The position numbers were made by a program, and so were the translations under genes. A stretch of DNA of 64,000 nucleotides from Perognathus longimembris pacificus (Eukaryota > Chordata > Mammalia > Rodentia > Heteromyidae), in assembly GCF_023159225.1 (NCBI RefSeq), contig NC_063167.1, positions 6,002,234-6,066,233 on the forward strand, read 5' to 3'. Of this stretch, positions 1-9,398 are shown piece after piece (positions within the stretch are counted from its first letter, which is position 1; every line of letters begins with the position of its first letter). A model generated the notes under the pieces. The model did no database searches. It was not told the origin of the DNA and was given only the letters and a program-made list of their open reading frames with translations.

Positions 1-439
1 TCCATTCCTTCGGAGGACGAGGGTGTCTACTCCCTGGACTGCTACTCCGAGAGCCTTTTTCAGGGTTTTTTTTCCTAACCGGGTCAGGAACTGGACACGC
101 CTTAAGCAGCCGTCAAAGCCCGAAGTTTCGTAACCCTTTCCTGCCTGGAGGTGAGCAGCGTTTGCTTTGGCATTAAAGCACGGGCACCGGGTTGGGGACC
201 AGCTCCAGCCACCGCCTCAAAGTCCATTCTCCGCCGGGGGAACCCGAAGCTCGCGTATTTAGGTCGGGCTCAGCTAGGCCTCAGTTGCCCCCAGGCGGTG
301 GCCGCGACCCCGCCTCCCTGGAAATTCCCTTTGGTCCTCGCTCCCCAGAGCCCGGCCAACCTCCTCCGGACTCGGGAGTGCTCGGTCTGCCTCCCACCGC
401 CCGTGGATCCCAGAGATTGGAACCAGGGGCCCCGCCTAC

Positions 440-505
440 CTGAGGTCTCCGGCCGGGCGGACCGAGCGGGAGGAGCGCTTCCGCCGGGCGAAGGCACTTC
501 CGGTC
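440..505 (-). other. LZIC: LZIC untranslated exon 1 (partial gene; right end approximate)
   Basis: On the minus strand a strong splice donor, CTCAG followed by GTAGGC, ends an exon at position 440 inside the CpG island. In mammals LZIC (a small leucine-zipper protein related to ICAT/CTNNBIP1) is transcribed away from NMNAT1 out of a shared promoter, and its first exon is untranslated. The donor, strand and distance from NMNAT1 exon 1 fit that. No LZIC coding sequence is in the window; positions 1-439 would be its first intron. The transcription start is inferred. The identity rests on synteny, not on protein evidence. Confidence 0.55.
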
Positions 506-540
506 TCCTGCCACCAATGCGAATGCGAGCGCGGTGTTCC

Positions 541-603
541 CTCGCCGGCGTCCGGGCTGCGCCTGTCTCCGGGAGGACTGGGCCGCTTGGCTGTGAGAGC
601 GTG
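541..603 (+). other. NMNAT1: NMNAT1 untranslated exon 1 (left end approximate)
   Basis: A consensus splice donor (GTG followed by GTAAGCG, intron from 604) lies just downstream of the ETS/CCAAT cluster. The next acceptor that fits the gene is at 22560, immediately before the exon carrying the NMNAT1 start codon, so this is the best candidate for the non-coding first exon. The transcription start cannot be fixed from sequence. Confidence 0.55.
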
Positions 604-1035
604 GTAAGCGCCCGGGCCCGCCGGGGAACGCGGGTCCCTCCGGACCTTGCCACCCTTTAGTGTCCCAGGCAGCGGCTGGGACCTTCAGAGGCCAATGCCG
701 CTGTCCCCGAGGCAAGGTGATGATGCTTAGGTCTTGACCCGTAGTTCTCCCTGTGGGATCCCCGGTGACCTTTGGTACAATTGAGTTCACTGTGTGTGTT
801 GCTGGGGGGCGGGGAGGACGGGGTGGGGGTGTGCTTCCCTTTCTAGAGGCGTCTTGCGCGGTAACTCTTGGGCTTGGCGGGGAGGAGGAGAGGGAAACTT
901 CCTCCACTGTGAAAGGTTGTTCCCTTCTCATCGTAAATACTTCTAAACCTGTGAAAGACTAGGAGCATACGCAAACGCCTTGATGTGATGTGATTCAGTG
1001 GCACAACTACAAGCAGAGAGAGCACTTGTTTTTGA
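604..1035 (+). other. NMNAT1 intron 1, promoter-proximal unique sequence
   Basis: GC-rich shoulder of the CpG island fading into ordinary sequence. No gene, RNA or repeat was recognised. The short ORFs here have no recognisable product. Confidence 0.5.
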
Positions 1036-1150
1036 ATAATTATTTATTGTCAACGTGATGTACAGAGGGGTTACAGTTTCATACGTAATGCAGTGGGTAC
1101 ATTTCTTGTGCAATTTGTGACCTCATCCCCCACCCCCCTCCCAGAGCACT
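1036..1150 (-). mobile_element. LINE-1 3' terminus (truncated, antisense)
   Basis: Read on the minus strand this ends in a short stretch containing CCCCTCTGTACATCACG followed by an A/T-rich tail, preceded by a purine-rich tract (seen on the plus strand as a C-rich run near 1125-1140). Nearly the same terminal sequence recurs at 63786-63882, so it is an interspersed 3' end; the purine-rich 3' UTR suggests L1. Positions 1151-1507 downstream hold nothing I recognise. Confidence 0.45.
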
Positions 1151-1507
1151 GGAACCCTGGGTTTGAGCTCCAGCGCACGAACACAAGCACACCTGCCCAG
1201 GGTGCACTCACTTAACACACTCTTCAAGAAAGAGGCAACTAGCTGTTTGACAGCACTTGAAAAGTTACCCAGAAACTGAATGGGAACCCCCCGCCCGCAT
1301 CTTCCTGAAAAGGCAATACGGGGTGGTCCACAGAACGTCCCTGTTGTCTACAACATTTGTTCAGAGATTTGGTCATTCAAGTCTGTATTTCAGCTGCTCA
1401 GAACAAATGACCAAATTTGATGATCTTAATACTCTACAGAATGAAGTGTTCCTGCCAAGTTTTGCCTTGCCAATTCTTTTTCAGAGGTACAGTTTGATTA
1501 GGAAATC

Positions 1508-1705
1508 AGGGGCAAGAGTGCTTGCCTCCTGTACATGAGGCCCGGGGTTTGATTGCCCCAGCACCACATTTACAGGAAGTGGCCAGAAGTGGCGCTGTGG
1601 CTCAAGTGGCAGAGTGCTAGCCTTGAGCAAAAAGAAGCCAGGAACAGTGCTCAGGCCCTGAGTCCAAGGCCCAGGACTGGCAAAAAAGAAAGAAAGAAAG
1701 AATGA
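1508..1705 (+). repeat. IDL-Geo SINE, 5'-truncated
   Basis: Starts inside the ID-like head, then a complete right monomer, ending in an A-rich tail expanding as GAAA repeats. Head B-box diverged. Confidence 0.8.
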
Positions 1706-1938
1706 TTAGGAAATCACTTTGCTAGTCCATGATAGCATACCCTGGTTAATGTTTCAGATTCAGAGTGCCTCTTATGTTAATGCAGTTATTTTTAATTTTC
1801 ATATATGAATATGTCAGTCAGTGTTTTGAGTAAAATACAACTCAGTGGTACTTCATGTGAAGAAACTTCCTTCTTTGTGATAATAGAAATAAAATTGAGG
1901 AGGAGAGAGTGAACTTTTCAGGTAAAAGTTTAAATTGA

Positions 1939-2356
1939 GGGCTGGGAATATGGCCTACTGGCAAGAGTGCTTGCCTCATATACATGAAGCCCTGGGTTCG
2001 ATTCCTCAGCACCATATATATAGAAACGGCCAGAAGTGGCACTGTGGCTCAAGTGGCAGAGTGCTAGCATTGAGCAAAAAGAAGCCAGGGGGGCTGGGGA
2101 TATAGCCTAGTGGCAAGAGTGCCTGCCTCGGATACACGAGGCCCTAGGTTCGATTCCCCAGCACCACATATACAGAAAACGGCCAGAAGCGGCGCTGTGG
2201 CTCAAGTGGCAGAGTGCTAGCCTTGAGCGGGAAGAAGCCAGGGACGGTGCTCGGGCCCTGAGTCCAAGGCCCAGGACTGGCCAAAAAAAAAAAAGAAGCC
2301 AGGGACAGTGCTCAGGCCCTGAGTTCAAGGCCCAGGACTGGCCAAAAAAAAAAAGT
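1939..2356 (+). repeat. IDL-Geo SINE interrupted by a younger IDL-Geo SINE
   Basis: The outer SINE begins near 1939 with the usual head. At about 2091 its right monomer is broken by a second full-length IDL-Geo copy (about 2091-2296, GGTTCGATTCC B box intact). After that copy's A tail, the outer right monomer restarts with the same bases, GAAGCCAGG, that precede the break, which is the target-site duplication. The outer copy then ends in its own A tail near 2355. Confidence 0.9.
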
Positions 2357-2966
2357 TTAAATTGAGAAGGAGCAAGGGTGGCTAAGCAGACTGATTAATA
2401 GATTCTGACAAGAAACAAACTTTGGGATGGAATAAAGCTCAGTGGTAGAGCACTTCCCTGTGATGCATGAGGCCCTGATCTCTAGTGCCATAAAAACAAA
2501 TCTACTTGGGCATTTTATTGGGTTGCTGGAGTAGTTTGGGTGGTCTGACAATGACATTTGTAAGGTCTCTTCCTCATGTTTCACGACTTTTTTTCCTCAT
2601 ATAAGATATGGATCAGTGACCAGTTTGTCTTTGGGGATGAACCTATGGTACCACCCTATGCCTAGACAGTTTTGTCCCTGCAGTAAAGAGTAGTGGGATA
2701 TGCCAGTTGCCTGTGGCCCCCACCTGTAATCCTAGCTACTCTGATCTATGAACTATCATCTGAGGATCATAATTTGAAGCCATCAAGGGCAGGAAAGTTG
2801 GTGAGACCTTATCTCAAATAACCAGCAAAAAGCCAGAAGTGCGGCTGTGGTTCAAGTGGTAGAGCCACCAGCTTTCAATGAAAAAGCTGGGGAACGGTGC
2901 CCAGGACCTGAGTTCAGGTCCAAGTACCAGGAGAAAAGCAAAGGAGCTGAACAGGTTCTGGAGCCC

Positions 2967-2968
<2 letters not shown>
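2357..2968 (+). repeat. ID monomer and B1-headed dimeric SINE
   Basis: About 2428-2500 is a lone ID-type monomer (tRNA-like A box, then CTGTGATGCATGAGGCCC). About 2702-2960 is the second SINE class: a B1-like head (CCTGTAATCCTAGCTACTC type) joined to a right arm with GGTTCAAGTGGTAGAG. The remaining bases are unique. Confidence 0.7.
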
Positions 2969-2999
<31 letters not shown>

Positions 3000-3182
3000 C
3001 AGTCCTGGGCCTTGGACTCAGGGCCTGAGCACTGTCCCTGGCTTCTTCCCGCTCAAGGCTAGCACTCTGCCACTTGAGCCACAGCGCCGCTTCTGGTTGT
3101 TTTCTGTATATGTGGTGCTGGGGAATCGAACCCAGGGCCTCATGTATCGGAGGCAGGCACTCTTGCCACTAGCCCATATCCC
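2969..3182 (-). repeat. IDL-Geo SINE, full length, with target duplication
   Basis: Antisense copy with a T tract of more than 20 bases at its left end and an intact B box (GGAATCGAACC on this strand). The 11-bp duplication CTGGAGCCCTA flanks it at 2958-2968 and 3183-3193, so this is a fairly recent insertion. Confidence 0.92.
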
Positions 3183-3193
3183 CTGGAGCCCTA

Positions 3194-4564
3194 ATTTTTA
3201 ACCTCTTACCTACTACTAAGTAAAGCATGTCTGGTCACTCTGTCAACCATCTATGGAATGTGCCCTCCCCCTTATCCTTCTACTCATGTGTGTGAGTGTG
3301 CGTGTGCCTGCACCCATGCACCCATATTGAGGCTTGAACCCAGGGCCTTGGCTCTGTTCCTTAGCTTTTTCACTCAAGAGTGGTGCTCTGCCACTTTCGC
3401 CACAGCGCCACTTCTGACTTTTTGGTGACTTTCTTCCTGGACTTTAGAACTGGGATCCTCAGAGTAGCTAGGATTACAGGCTATGAGCCACGATGCCTGG
3501 CCTGTCCATTTCTTCTTCCCATGAAAATCCTTGTTCTACCTCCACAGTGACAAGTAGGATTCGTACAAACAGCAAAATCCTAGAAATGAGAATATATACA
3601 TGCTTTTTATCCACTTAGGAGAATTTGATAAGCAAGTAGTTGCTCACAGTGTACTTCTCTTAGTTTTGGTGATGATGGTGTACTATTCTTTTCAGACATG
3701 ATGGTTTAATGTGTGTAATTTTAGAAATTGTAAAGGAAAAGCCTTGCCATTTGTGCAATGTACCTGCCTGCTCTTTTTCAGTAACAATTTGATTCTGAAG
3801 TTCTGTGCTGAGGGTGTTTGTTGTGTTGTTGTTTTGCCACTTCTGGGGCTTGAACTCAGGACCTGAGCACTGTCCTTGGCTTCCTTTTGCTCTACCACTT
3901 GAGCTACAGAATCACTTCTGGCCTTTTCTGTTTATGTGGTGCTGAGGAATCGAACCCTGGTCTTCATGCATGCTAGGTAAGCACTCTACCGCTAAGCCAC
4001 ATTCCCAGGCCCAAGGGTGTTCTTATATGCCTTTGGGTTCTTGTTTTGAGTTAATGTATGATGATAACATATTCATAGGACATAAGTAGAAGAAGTAGTT
4101 GGTATGGGTTCCATTTATAAAACAAAAATAGAACTCAAGCCTTCAGATGGGAGGCAGAAAAGAAATTGGAGAATGAAGAATGGTATGTTAAGTTGGTAGT
4201 CACTGGAGACAAGACTAAGGAAAGTAACTTCAGAACTGAGAATCATAACTGGGAAACCAGATAAATGCTACTTGACAGCTGAAGGAGTTTAGGACATTTC
4301 ATCCTGGACTTGGCACAGAGCTAAGATAGGGAAAGTGCTGAGGCAGATGAAACCTGAGTGACTCATACTGTGAACACTTGAACCTTTAAGTGCTGGGGAT
4401 TGAACCCAGGGCCTCTTGCATATGAAGCTAATGTTCTACAATTGACCTATACCCACAATTGAACTTCTTTTAAATGTCTACCAGCAGATTCTTTGTACCA
4501 TTGTTGCACCTATCTTGTATAATAGAGGAAAGCATACATTTCTAGGATCAAGGATGTTATTCTA
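3194..4564. repeat. Older SINE remnants in NMNAT1 intron 1
   Basis: 3260-3510 is an antisense B1-headed dimer preceded by TG-rich simple sequence. 3835-4012 is an older antisense IDL-Geo copy with a damaged right arm. 4388-4455 is an antisense ID monomer. The stretches 3511-3834 and 4013-4387 show nothing recognisable. Confidence 0.65.
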
Positions 4565-4782
4565 GGGGCTGGGAATATAGTCTAGTGGCAAGAGTGCTTG
4601 CCTCATATGCATGAAGCCCTGGGTTCGATTCCCCAGCACCACATATATGGAAAATGGCCAGAAGTGGCGCTGTGGCTCAAGTGACAGAGTGCTAGACTTG
4701 CTCAAAAAGAACCCAGGGACAGTGCTCAGGCCCTGAGTCCAAGGTCCAGGACAGCCAAAAAAAAAAAAAGAAAAAGAAAAAA
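4565..4782 (+). repeat. IDL-Geo SINE, full length, with target duplication
   Basis: Complete head and right monomer with an A-rich tail. The 14-bp duplication AGGATGTTATTCTA lies at 4551-4564 and 4783-4796. Confidence 0.92.
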
Positions 4783-4796
4783 AGGATGTTATTCTA

Positions 4797-5503
4797 GCAT
4801 CCTTGAGATTCTGAGCAAGTTAACCTCTCTAAGCTTGTGTTTTCTTGTCTGTATAAAGGGCTGTGTGTGATAATCATTGGCTGTATCACAAGGATTCCAT
4901 GAAAGTTTAGAGATTGCGCTCTGTGTGTGTATGTATGTGTGTATGTCCTGTGGCTTGAACTCAGGGCCTGGGTGCTGTCCCTGATCTTTCTTTTGCTTAA
5001 GGCTAGTGCTCTACCACTTGAGCAACAGCTCTACTTCCACTTTTGTGTCTGTGTGCTTAATTGGTGATATGGATTTCATGGACTTTCCTGCCTGGGCTGG
5101 CTTTGAACCACAATCCTCAGAGCTCAGTCTCTTGAGTAGGTAGGATTACAGGTGTGACAGCATCAAGTTTAGAGATTGCTTCTTATATGTCAGAAGAATT
5201 CAATGAATATTGCTGTTATGACTATCATGATTACTGTAGTAAAAAATAATTTTAAAAAATATATATGGATCAGGCCCACCTAAAAAGAATGAGTACATCT
5301 ATTACCATCTAACAGGAACAAAGAAAATGAGGATTCTGTAAGCCAGAACCCTGAAACTTTCTACTCTTACCAATTTACCACTTACCACCCCCAGCTCATC
5401 ACAGGCAACTACTGATCTGTCTTTTGTTTATAGATTAAGTTATACGTTTAAAAGTTCATATAACTGGAATCTTATGGTGTATACAATAAGCCATCTTATT
5501 CGT
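4797..5503 (-). repeat. Antisense B1-headed dimeric SINE and unique sequence
   Basis: About 4935-5165 is the antisense dimer (right arm first, then the complement of the B1 head), preceded by TG-rich simple sequence. 5166-5503 is AT-rich with no recognised feature. Confidence 0.65.
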
Positions 5504-5505
5504 GG

Positions 5506-5543
<38 letters not shown>

Positions 5544-6012
5544 TGCCAGTCCTGGGGCTCGAACTCAGGGCCTGAGCACTGTCCCTGGCTTCTTTTTGCT
5601 CACCCACTTGAGCCACAGCGCCACTTCTAGCTTTTTCTATATATGTGGTGCTGAGGAATTGAACCCAGGGTTTCATGCATACGAGATAAGCACTCTACCA
5701 CTAGGCCATATTCACAGCCCTTATTCGTGAATATATTACAAGTGGTTTTGACCAAACGTGGTAAAAATAATAAATTTAAAAAAGCACATTTCATGGGGCT
5801 GGGAGTATGGCCTAGTAGTAAAGGGCTCGCCTCGTATACATGAAGCCCTGGGTTCCATTCCTCAGCACCACATATACAGAAAAAGCCAGAAGTGGCATAG
5901 TGGCTCAAAAGGTAGAGTGCTAGCCTTGAGCAAAAAAAAAGAAGCCAGGGACAGTGCTCAGGCCCTGAGTCCATGCCCCAGGACTGGCAACAAAAACAAA
6001 ACAAATAAACAA
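5504..6012. repeat. TG microsatellite followed by two IDL-Geo SINEs
   Basis: About 5504-5540 is an uninterrupted TG dinucleotide run. It forms the tail side of an antisense IDL-Geo copy running to about 5722, i.e. the microsatellite grew at the SINE 3' end. A second copy, plus strand, spans 5795-6012 with imperfect flanking copies of AAAAGCACATTTCA. Confidence 0.8.
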
Positions 6013-6107
6013 AAAATCACATTTCAGAGAGAGAACTTAATTTCTCTTGTGCTCACTGTGCAGCTCAGTTGATGCAAAGAAGTTCTGTGTTATTTGCATG
6101 GAGTGAT

Positions 6108-6440
6108 CTTCCCACTGTTTCTTTTTTTTTTTGGCCAGTCCTGGGGCTTGGACTCAGGGCCTGAGCACTGTCCCTGGCTTCCTTTTGCTCAAGGCTAGCA
6201 CTCTGCCACTTGAGCCACAGTGCCACTTCTGGCCGTTTTCTGTATATGTGGTGCTGGGGAATCGAACCCAGGGCCTCATGTATACGAGGCAGGCACTCTT
6301 GCCACTAGGCCATATCCCCAGCCCCTGGAATTGCTCTTTTACAAATACATTGTATTTTGGGGTTTTTTGTTTGGTTTTTTTTTGCCAGTCCTGGGGCTTG
6401 GACTCAGGGCCATATCCCCAGCCCCTTCCCACTGTTTCTT
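6108..6440 (-). repeat. Composite SINE inside a single 16-bp target duplication
   Basis: A full antisense IDL-Geo copy (about 6124-6325) is followed by about 50 bp of unrelated sequence and a second antisense IDL-Geo copy whose middle is deleted (about 6376-6424). The identical 16-mer CTTCCCACTGTTTCTT lies at 6108-6123 and again at 6425-6440, outside the whole composite and not beside the first SINE. Confidence 0.85.
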
Positions 6441-7100
6441 GCCCTTAATTTTGTGAAAAATATCCTTCCAAGCCAAGAAAGGGCAGGTGGTAATATTCTG
6501 AAGCGTATTGTCATTGTAAGGAAATGGAAAGACTTGAAAAAAATCATATTAGGTGAAGTAAACCAGACCCAAAGAAACATATAGACTCCATGGTTTCCCT
6601 CATTTGTAATCATTAGTATAAGACTAGGATAGTCCTAGCAGAGGATCACAATAGCTCAATAGCTACATACACATGACCACATAAAATGATGCTAAGTGAA
6701 GTGAACTCCAAGATATGGAAACAAGAATCTTGTTTGTTTTTTAGTGTACTGTTTTTAGTTATTTCTCCTCATTTATTCTTTGTGGTCACTGTCTTCGATT
6801 TTGATACCCTTTGTCTTGTATATAAGTTTATCTGATTTGGGGAAGGGAAGGGGAACCATTCACAGAAATAGTAGGGCAAAGGGTGAACCAATACAATAGC
6901 AATACTCACTAGACACTGTGTTGGACATGAACTTTACAACTTGAGAGAAGGTAGGGAAGGGAAAGCAGGAGAAAATGAGGGAGGGGAGCCTGCAAAAGTA
7001 ACTAATACTATGAACTTCATTGGGTTAAAATTTAGAATTAAAGATTTAGCAGTATTACAGTCTTGAAAGTATTGACTAATAATTTCAGCATCACACACAC
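6441..7100 (+). mobile_element. LINE-1 3' end (old, truncated)
   Basis: About 6525-6600 resembles the last residues of L1 ORF2 (a frame reading LKKIILGEVNQTQRN), followed by a 3' UTR with a GGGAAGGGAAGGGG purine tract near 6840 and further purine-rich sequence to about 6990. The coding part is decayed. 7101-7724 beyond it contains a short CA run at 7093-7105 and otherwise nothing I recognise. Confidence 0.55.
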
Positions 7101-7724
7101 ACACAGAGATGAATTTAACTGGGACAGCAGTCCTTGATTTTGGTGGGCTGGTCTCTTTTTCTCCATGGCTTATTAAGACTTAAAACAACTTGCTTCCAAT
7201 GGTTGTTGTCTTCGCATGTTTCTGTGATGTTTAGGTGATAGCCTAGGAGACGGTCATGCTTGTCCACAGGTTGCGGTGATGCTTGAACAGTCTCAGCCTG
7301 CTCAGGTGTGTATTTGAGGCAGCAGAGCATCAGGAACCAAGTGCAAACTTCAGATTGTTGGGTTAGCATCTCTCCTTCTCACCCTGGACAGCCAGATGAG
7401 CCCCATGCCTGAGAAAAGCACTGCAGGGTAGAGAATGGGACCTCATTGAATAAATGAACTCATGAGAGATGGTGTTTGTTTTTTTTAATGTCCCACCTGG
7501 AGTCTTCCCTTTCCTTACTCCGTATCATGACTTTTGTGGTCCAGTGGTTACTTCCCTTGAAGGAAGGGGTAGTGTGATCTGACAAGGACAGACAAGTTAG
7601 GCTTTGCTTACCTGTGGACACTAGGCTGCCCACTGACAAGAGCACAGACAAATAGTAAAGTTCAGGGGTGGATTTTTCCTAAAATCAAGAAGAAAAAAGT
7701 ACCATGAGGAACAATTTATCTTTT

Positions 7725-9068
7725 TACTGTGGCTTGAACTGAGGCCCTCACCCTTTGGCTTGGCTTTTTCACTCTATGTTGATAGCTCTATGATGAGCTA
7801 CTTCTGCACATCTAGATTTTTGTGGATTAACTGGAGATACGAGTCTCTTGGACTTTTCCACTCAGGCAGGTTTGGAAACATGATCTTTGTATCTCAGCCT
7901 CCTGAGTAGCTAAGATTACAGGTGCAAGCCACCCCAGGCTCACACCTGTAATCCTAATTACTCAGGAGACTGAGTTGTGAGGATCACAGTTCAAAGTTGA
8001 AAAAGTTGAGGCAGAGCACTAGGCACTGAGATCACGTACAATGAAGAAACAAATAGTCGGGGGCCAGTGGCTCACACCTGTAATCCTAGCTACTCAGGAT
8101 GCTGAGATCTGAGGATCTCAGTTCAAAGGCAGCAGAGCAGGAAAGTCCATGAGACTCTAATCTCCAATTAACTACCAGAAAACCAGAAGTGGTGTTGTGG
8201 CTTAAAGTAGTAGAGCACTAGCCTTGAGCTGAAGAGCTCAGGCACAGCACCCAGGCCCAGAGTTCAAGCCTCACAACCGACACACCAAAAAAAGGCATAC
8301 TGCTTAATGTTCTAGACCCAACTAACAGTTCCACAGTTGATTAATATCTACTTTTAAACATTTTTTCCAGGTGTGTTGGCTTATGCCTGTAATTCTAGCT
8401 ACTAAAAAGCTAATATCTGAGGATTGCAGTTCAAAGACAGCCCAGGTAGAAAAGTCTGTGAGATTCTCATCTCCTCTCAACTACTCAAACGCTACAAGTA
8501 AAGGTGTGACTCAGGTAGTAGAGTGCTACCCCTTGAGTGAAAAAAGAAAAGAAGCTAGGGACAGTAGCATTCCCTAAGTCCAAGCCCTAGTGCTGGTATA
8601 AACAAATAAATGGTAGGCCTAGGAATGTGGTTCAGTCGTGGAGCACTTGCCTAGTATACACAGGACTTTGGATTTGGTGCTCAGGACCACACACGTGAGA
8701 AAAGATAAAATTTTAGTGAAGTGGAACTCGTCCACAGATAGAAAAAAAAAATCTGCTGTGAAATTGTTTTGTGGGATCAAACCCAGAGCCCTGAGCATGG
8801 TAAGCACAATTCTATCACTGAGCTAACCCTCCGCTTTTTTCTTTTGGTTGTGGGACTTCACTTAGGACCTGGGCTCTGTCCCTGAGCTCTTTTGCTAAAG
8901 GCTAGCGCTCTACCACTTTGAGCTACAGTGCCACTTCTGACTTTTGAGTGGTTCATTGGAGATAAGAGTTTCATGGGGACTTTTCTGCCTGGGCTGGCTT
9001 CAAAATGTGATCATCAAATCTCACCCTCCTGAGATTTACAGGTGTGAGCCACCCGTGCCCAGCAACCC
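7725..9068. repeat. Cluster of B1-headed dimeric SINEs and an ID monomer
   Basis: 7725-7935 antisense B1-headed dimer; 7936-8060 truncated plus-strand head; 8062-8300 full plus-strand dimer; 8368-8600 another plus-strand dimer; about 8617-8690 plus-strand ID monomer; 8836-9065 antisense dimer. These lie just downstream (in minus-strand terms) of the last exon of the nested gene at 9223-9398. Confidence 0.7.
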
Positions 9069-9222
9069 CTAGATGTTTGTAGAATGTTTTAACTTTCATT
9101 AGAGTAGTGTTTTAACTGTGACATGCATCCCATTAGGAATTCTGTTTCTGCTTATCTCTGTATTTAGGGTAAGTAGATAATAAATCTTGAAGACTAATGG
9201 TGTAATGTTTATAGTCAAGCTT

Positions 9223-9398
9223 TCAGGTTAAGCGGGGCCTATAAATCTTCAGTAGGTAGAAACATACACAGTCTGATGCCAAAACCGTAAACCCCACGGT
9301 GCACACTCCTCCTCCGAAGGACCCCACGCCCAGCACGCAAAGCATCCCTTTCAGTGCCCGCGGGACTGGCTCCAGCTGAGTCAGCAGCACGGCGAGTC
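9223..9398 (-). CDS. Nested membrane-protein gene, last coding exon (residues 73-130)
   Basis: Acceptor TTGCCCCCTCAG, then GA completing the glycine codon. The frame continues through a GC-rich segment, unusual amid AT-rich SINE sequence, encoding TQLEPVPRALKGM, a Gly/Cys-rich hydrophobic stretch (VLGVGSFGGGVCTVGF) and the tail KIYRPRLT before TGA at 9225-9223. Confidence 0.62.

Larger units (their letters stand above)
200..660. promoter_or_regulatory. CpG-island divergent promoter, LZIC / NMNAT1
   Basis: GC- and CpG-rich block with no TATA box. A perfect ETS/GABP site (ACTTCCGG, 496-503) and a CCAAT box (514-518) lie between the inferred LZIC exon (leftward) and the inferred NMNAT1 exon 1 (rightward). 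A second ETS-like GCTTCCGCC is at 478-486. ETS plus CCAAT in a CpG island is the usual architecture of housekeeping divergent promoters. The long ORFs that cross this block on both strands are by-products of GC content. Confidence 0.7.

Noticed and set aside
151..931. Several overlapping long ORFs on both strands in the first kilobase
   Set aside because: All lie in the CpG island, overlap in several frames and lack recognisable sequence; stop codons are simply rare at this GC content.
4565..4640. tRNA gene signal (GGTTCGATTCC B box)
   Set aside because: It is the head of the IDL-Geo SINE; no tRNA cloverleaf can be formed and dozens of similar copies with A tails exist.
6131..6448. Recurrent small proteins of the type [16 protein letters not shown] seen many times in the window
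   Set aside because: These are translations of the IDL-Geo right monomer in antisense; they are SINE artefacts, not a gene family.
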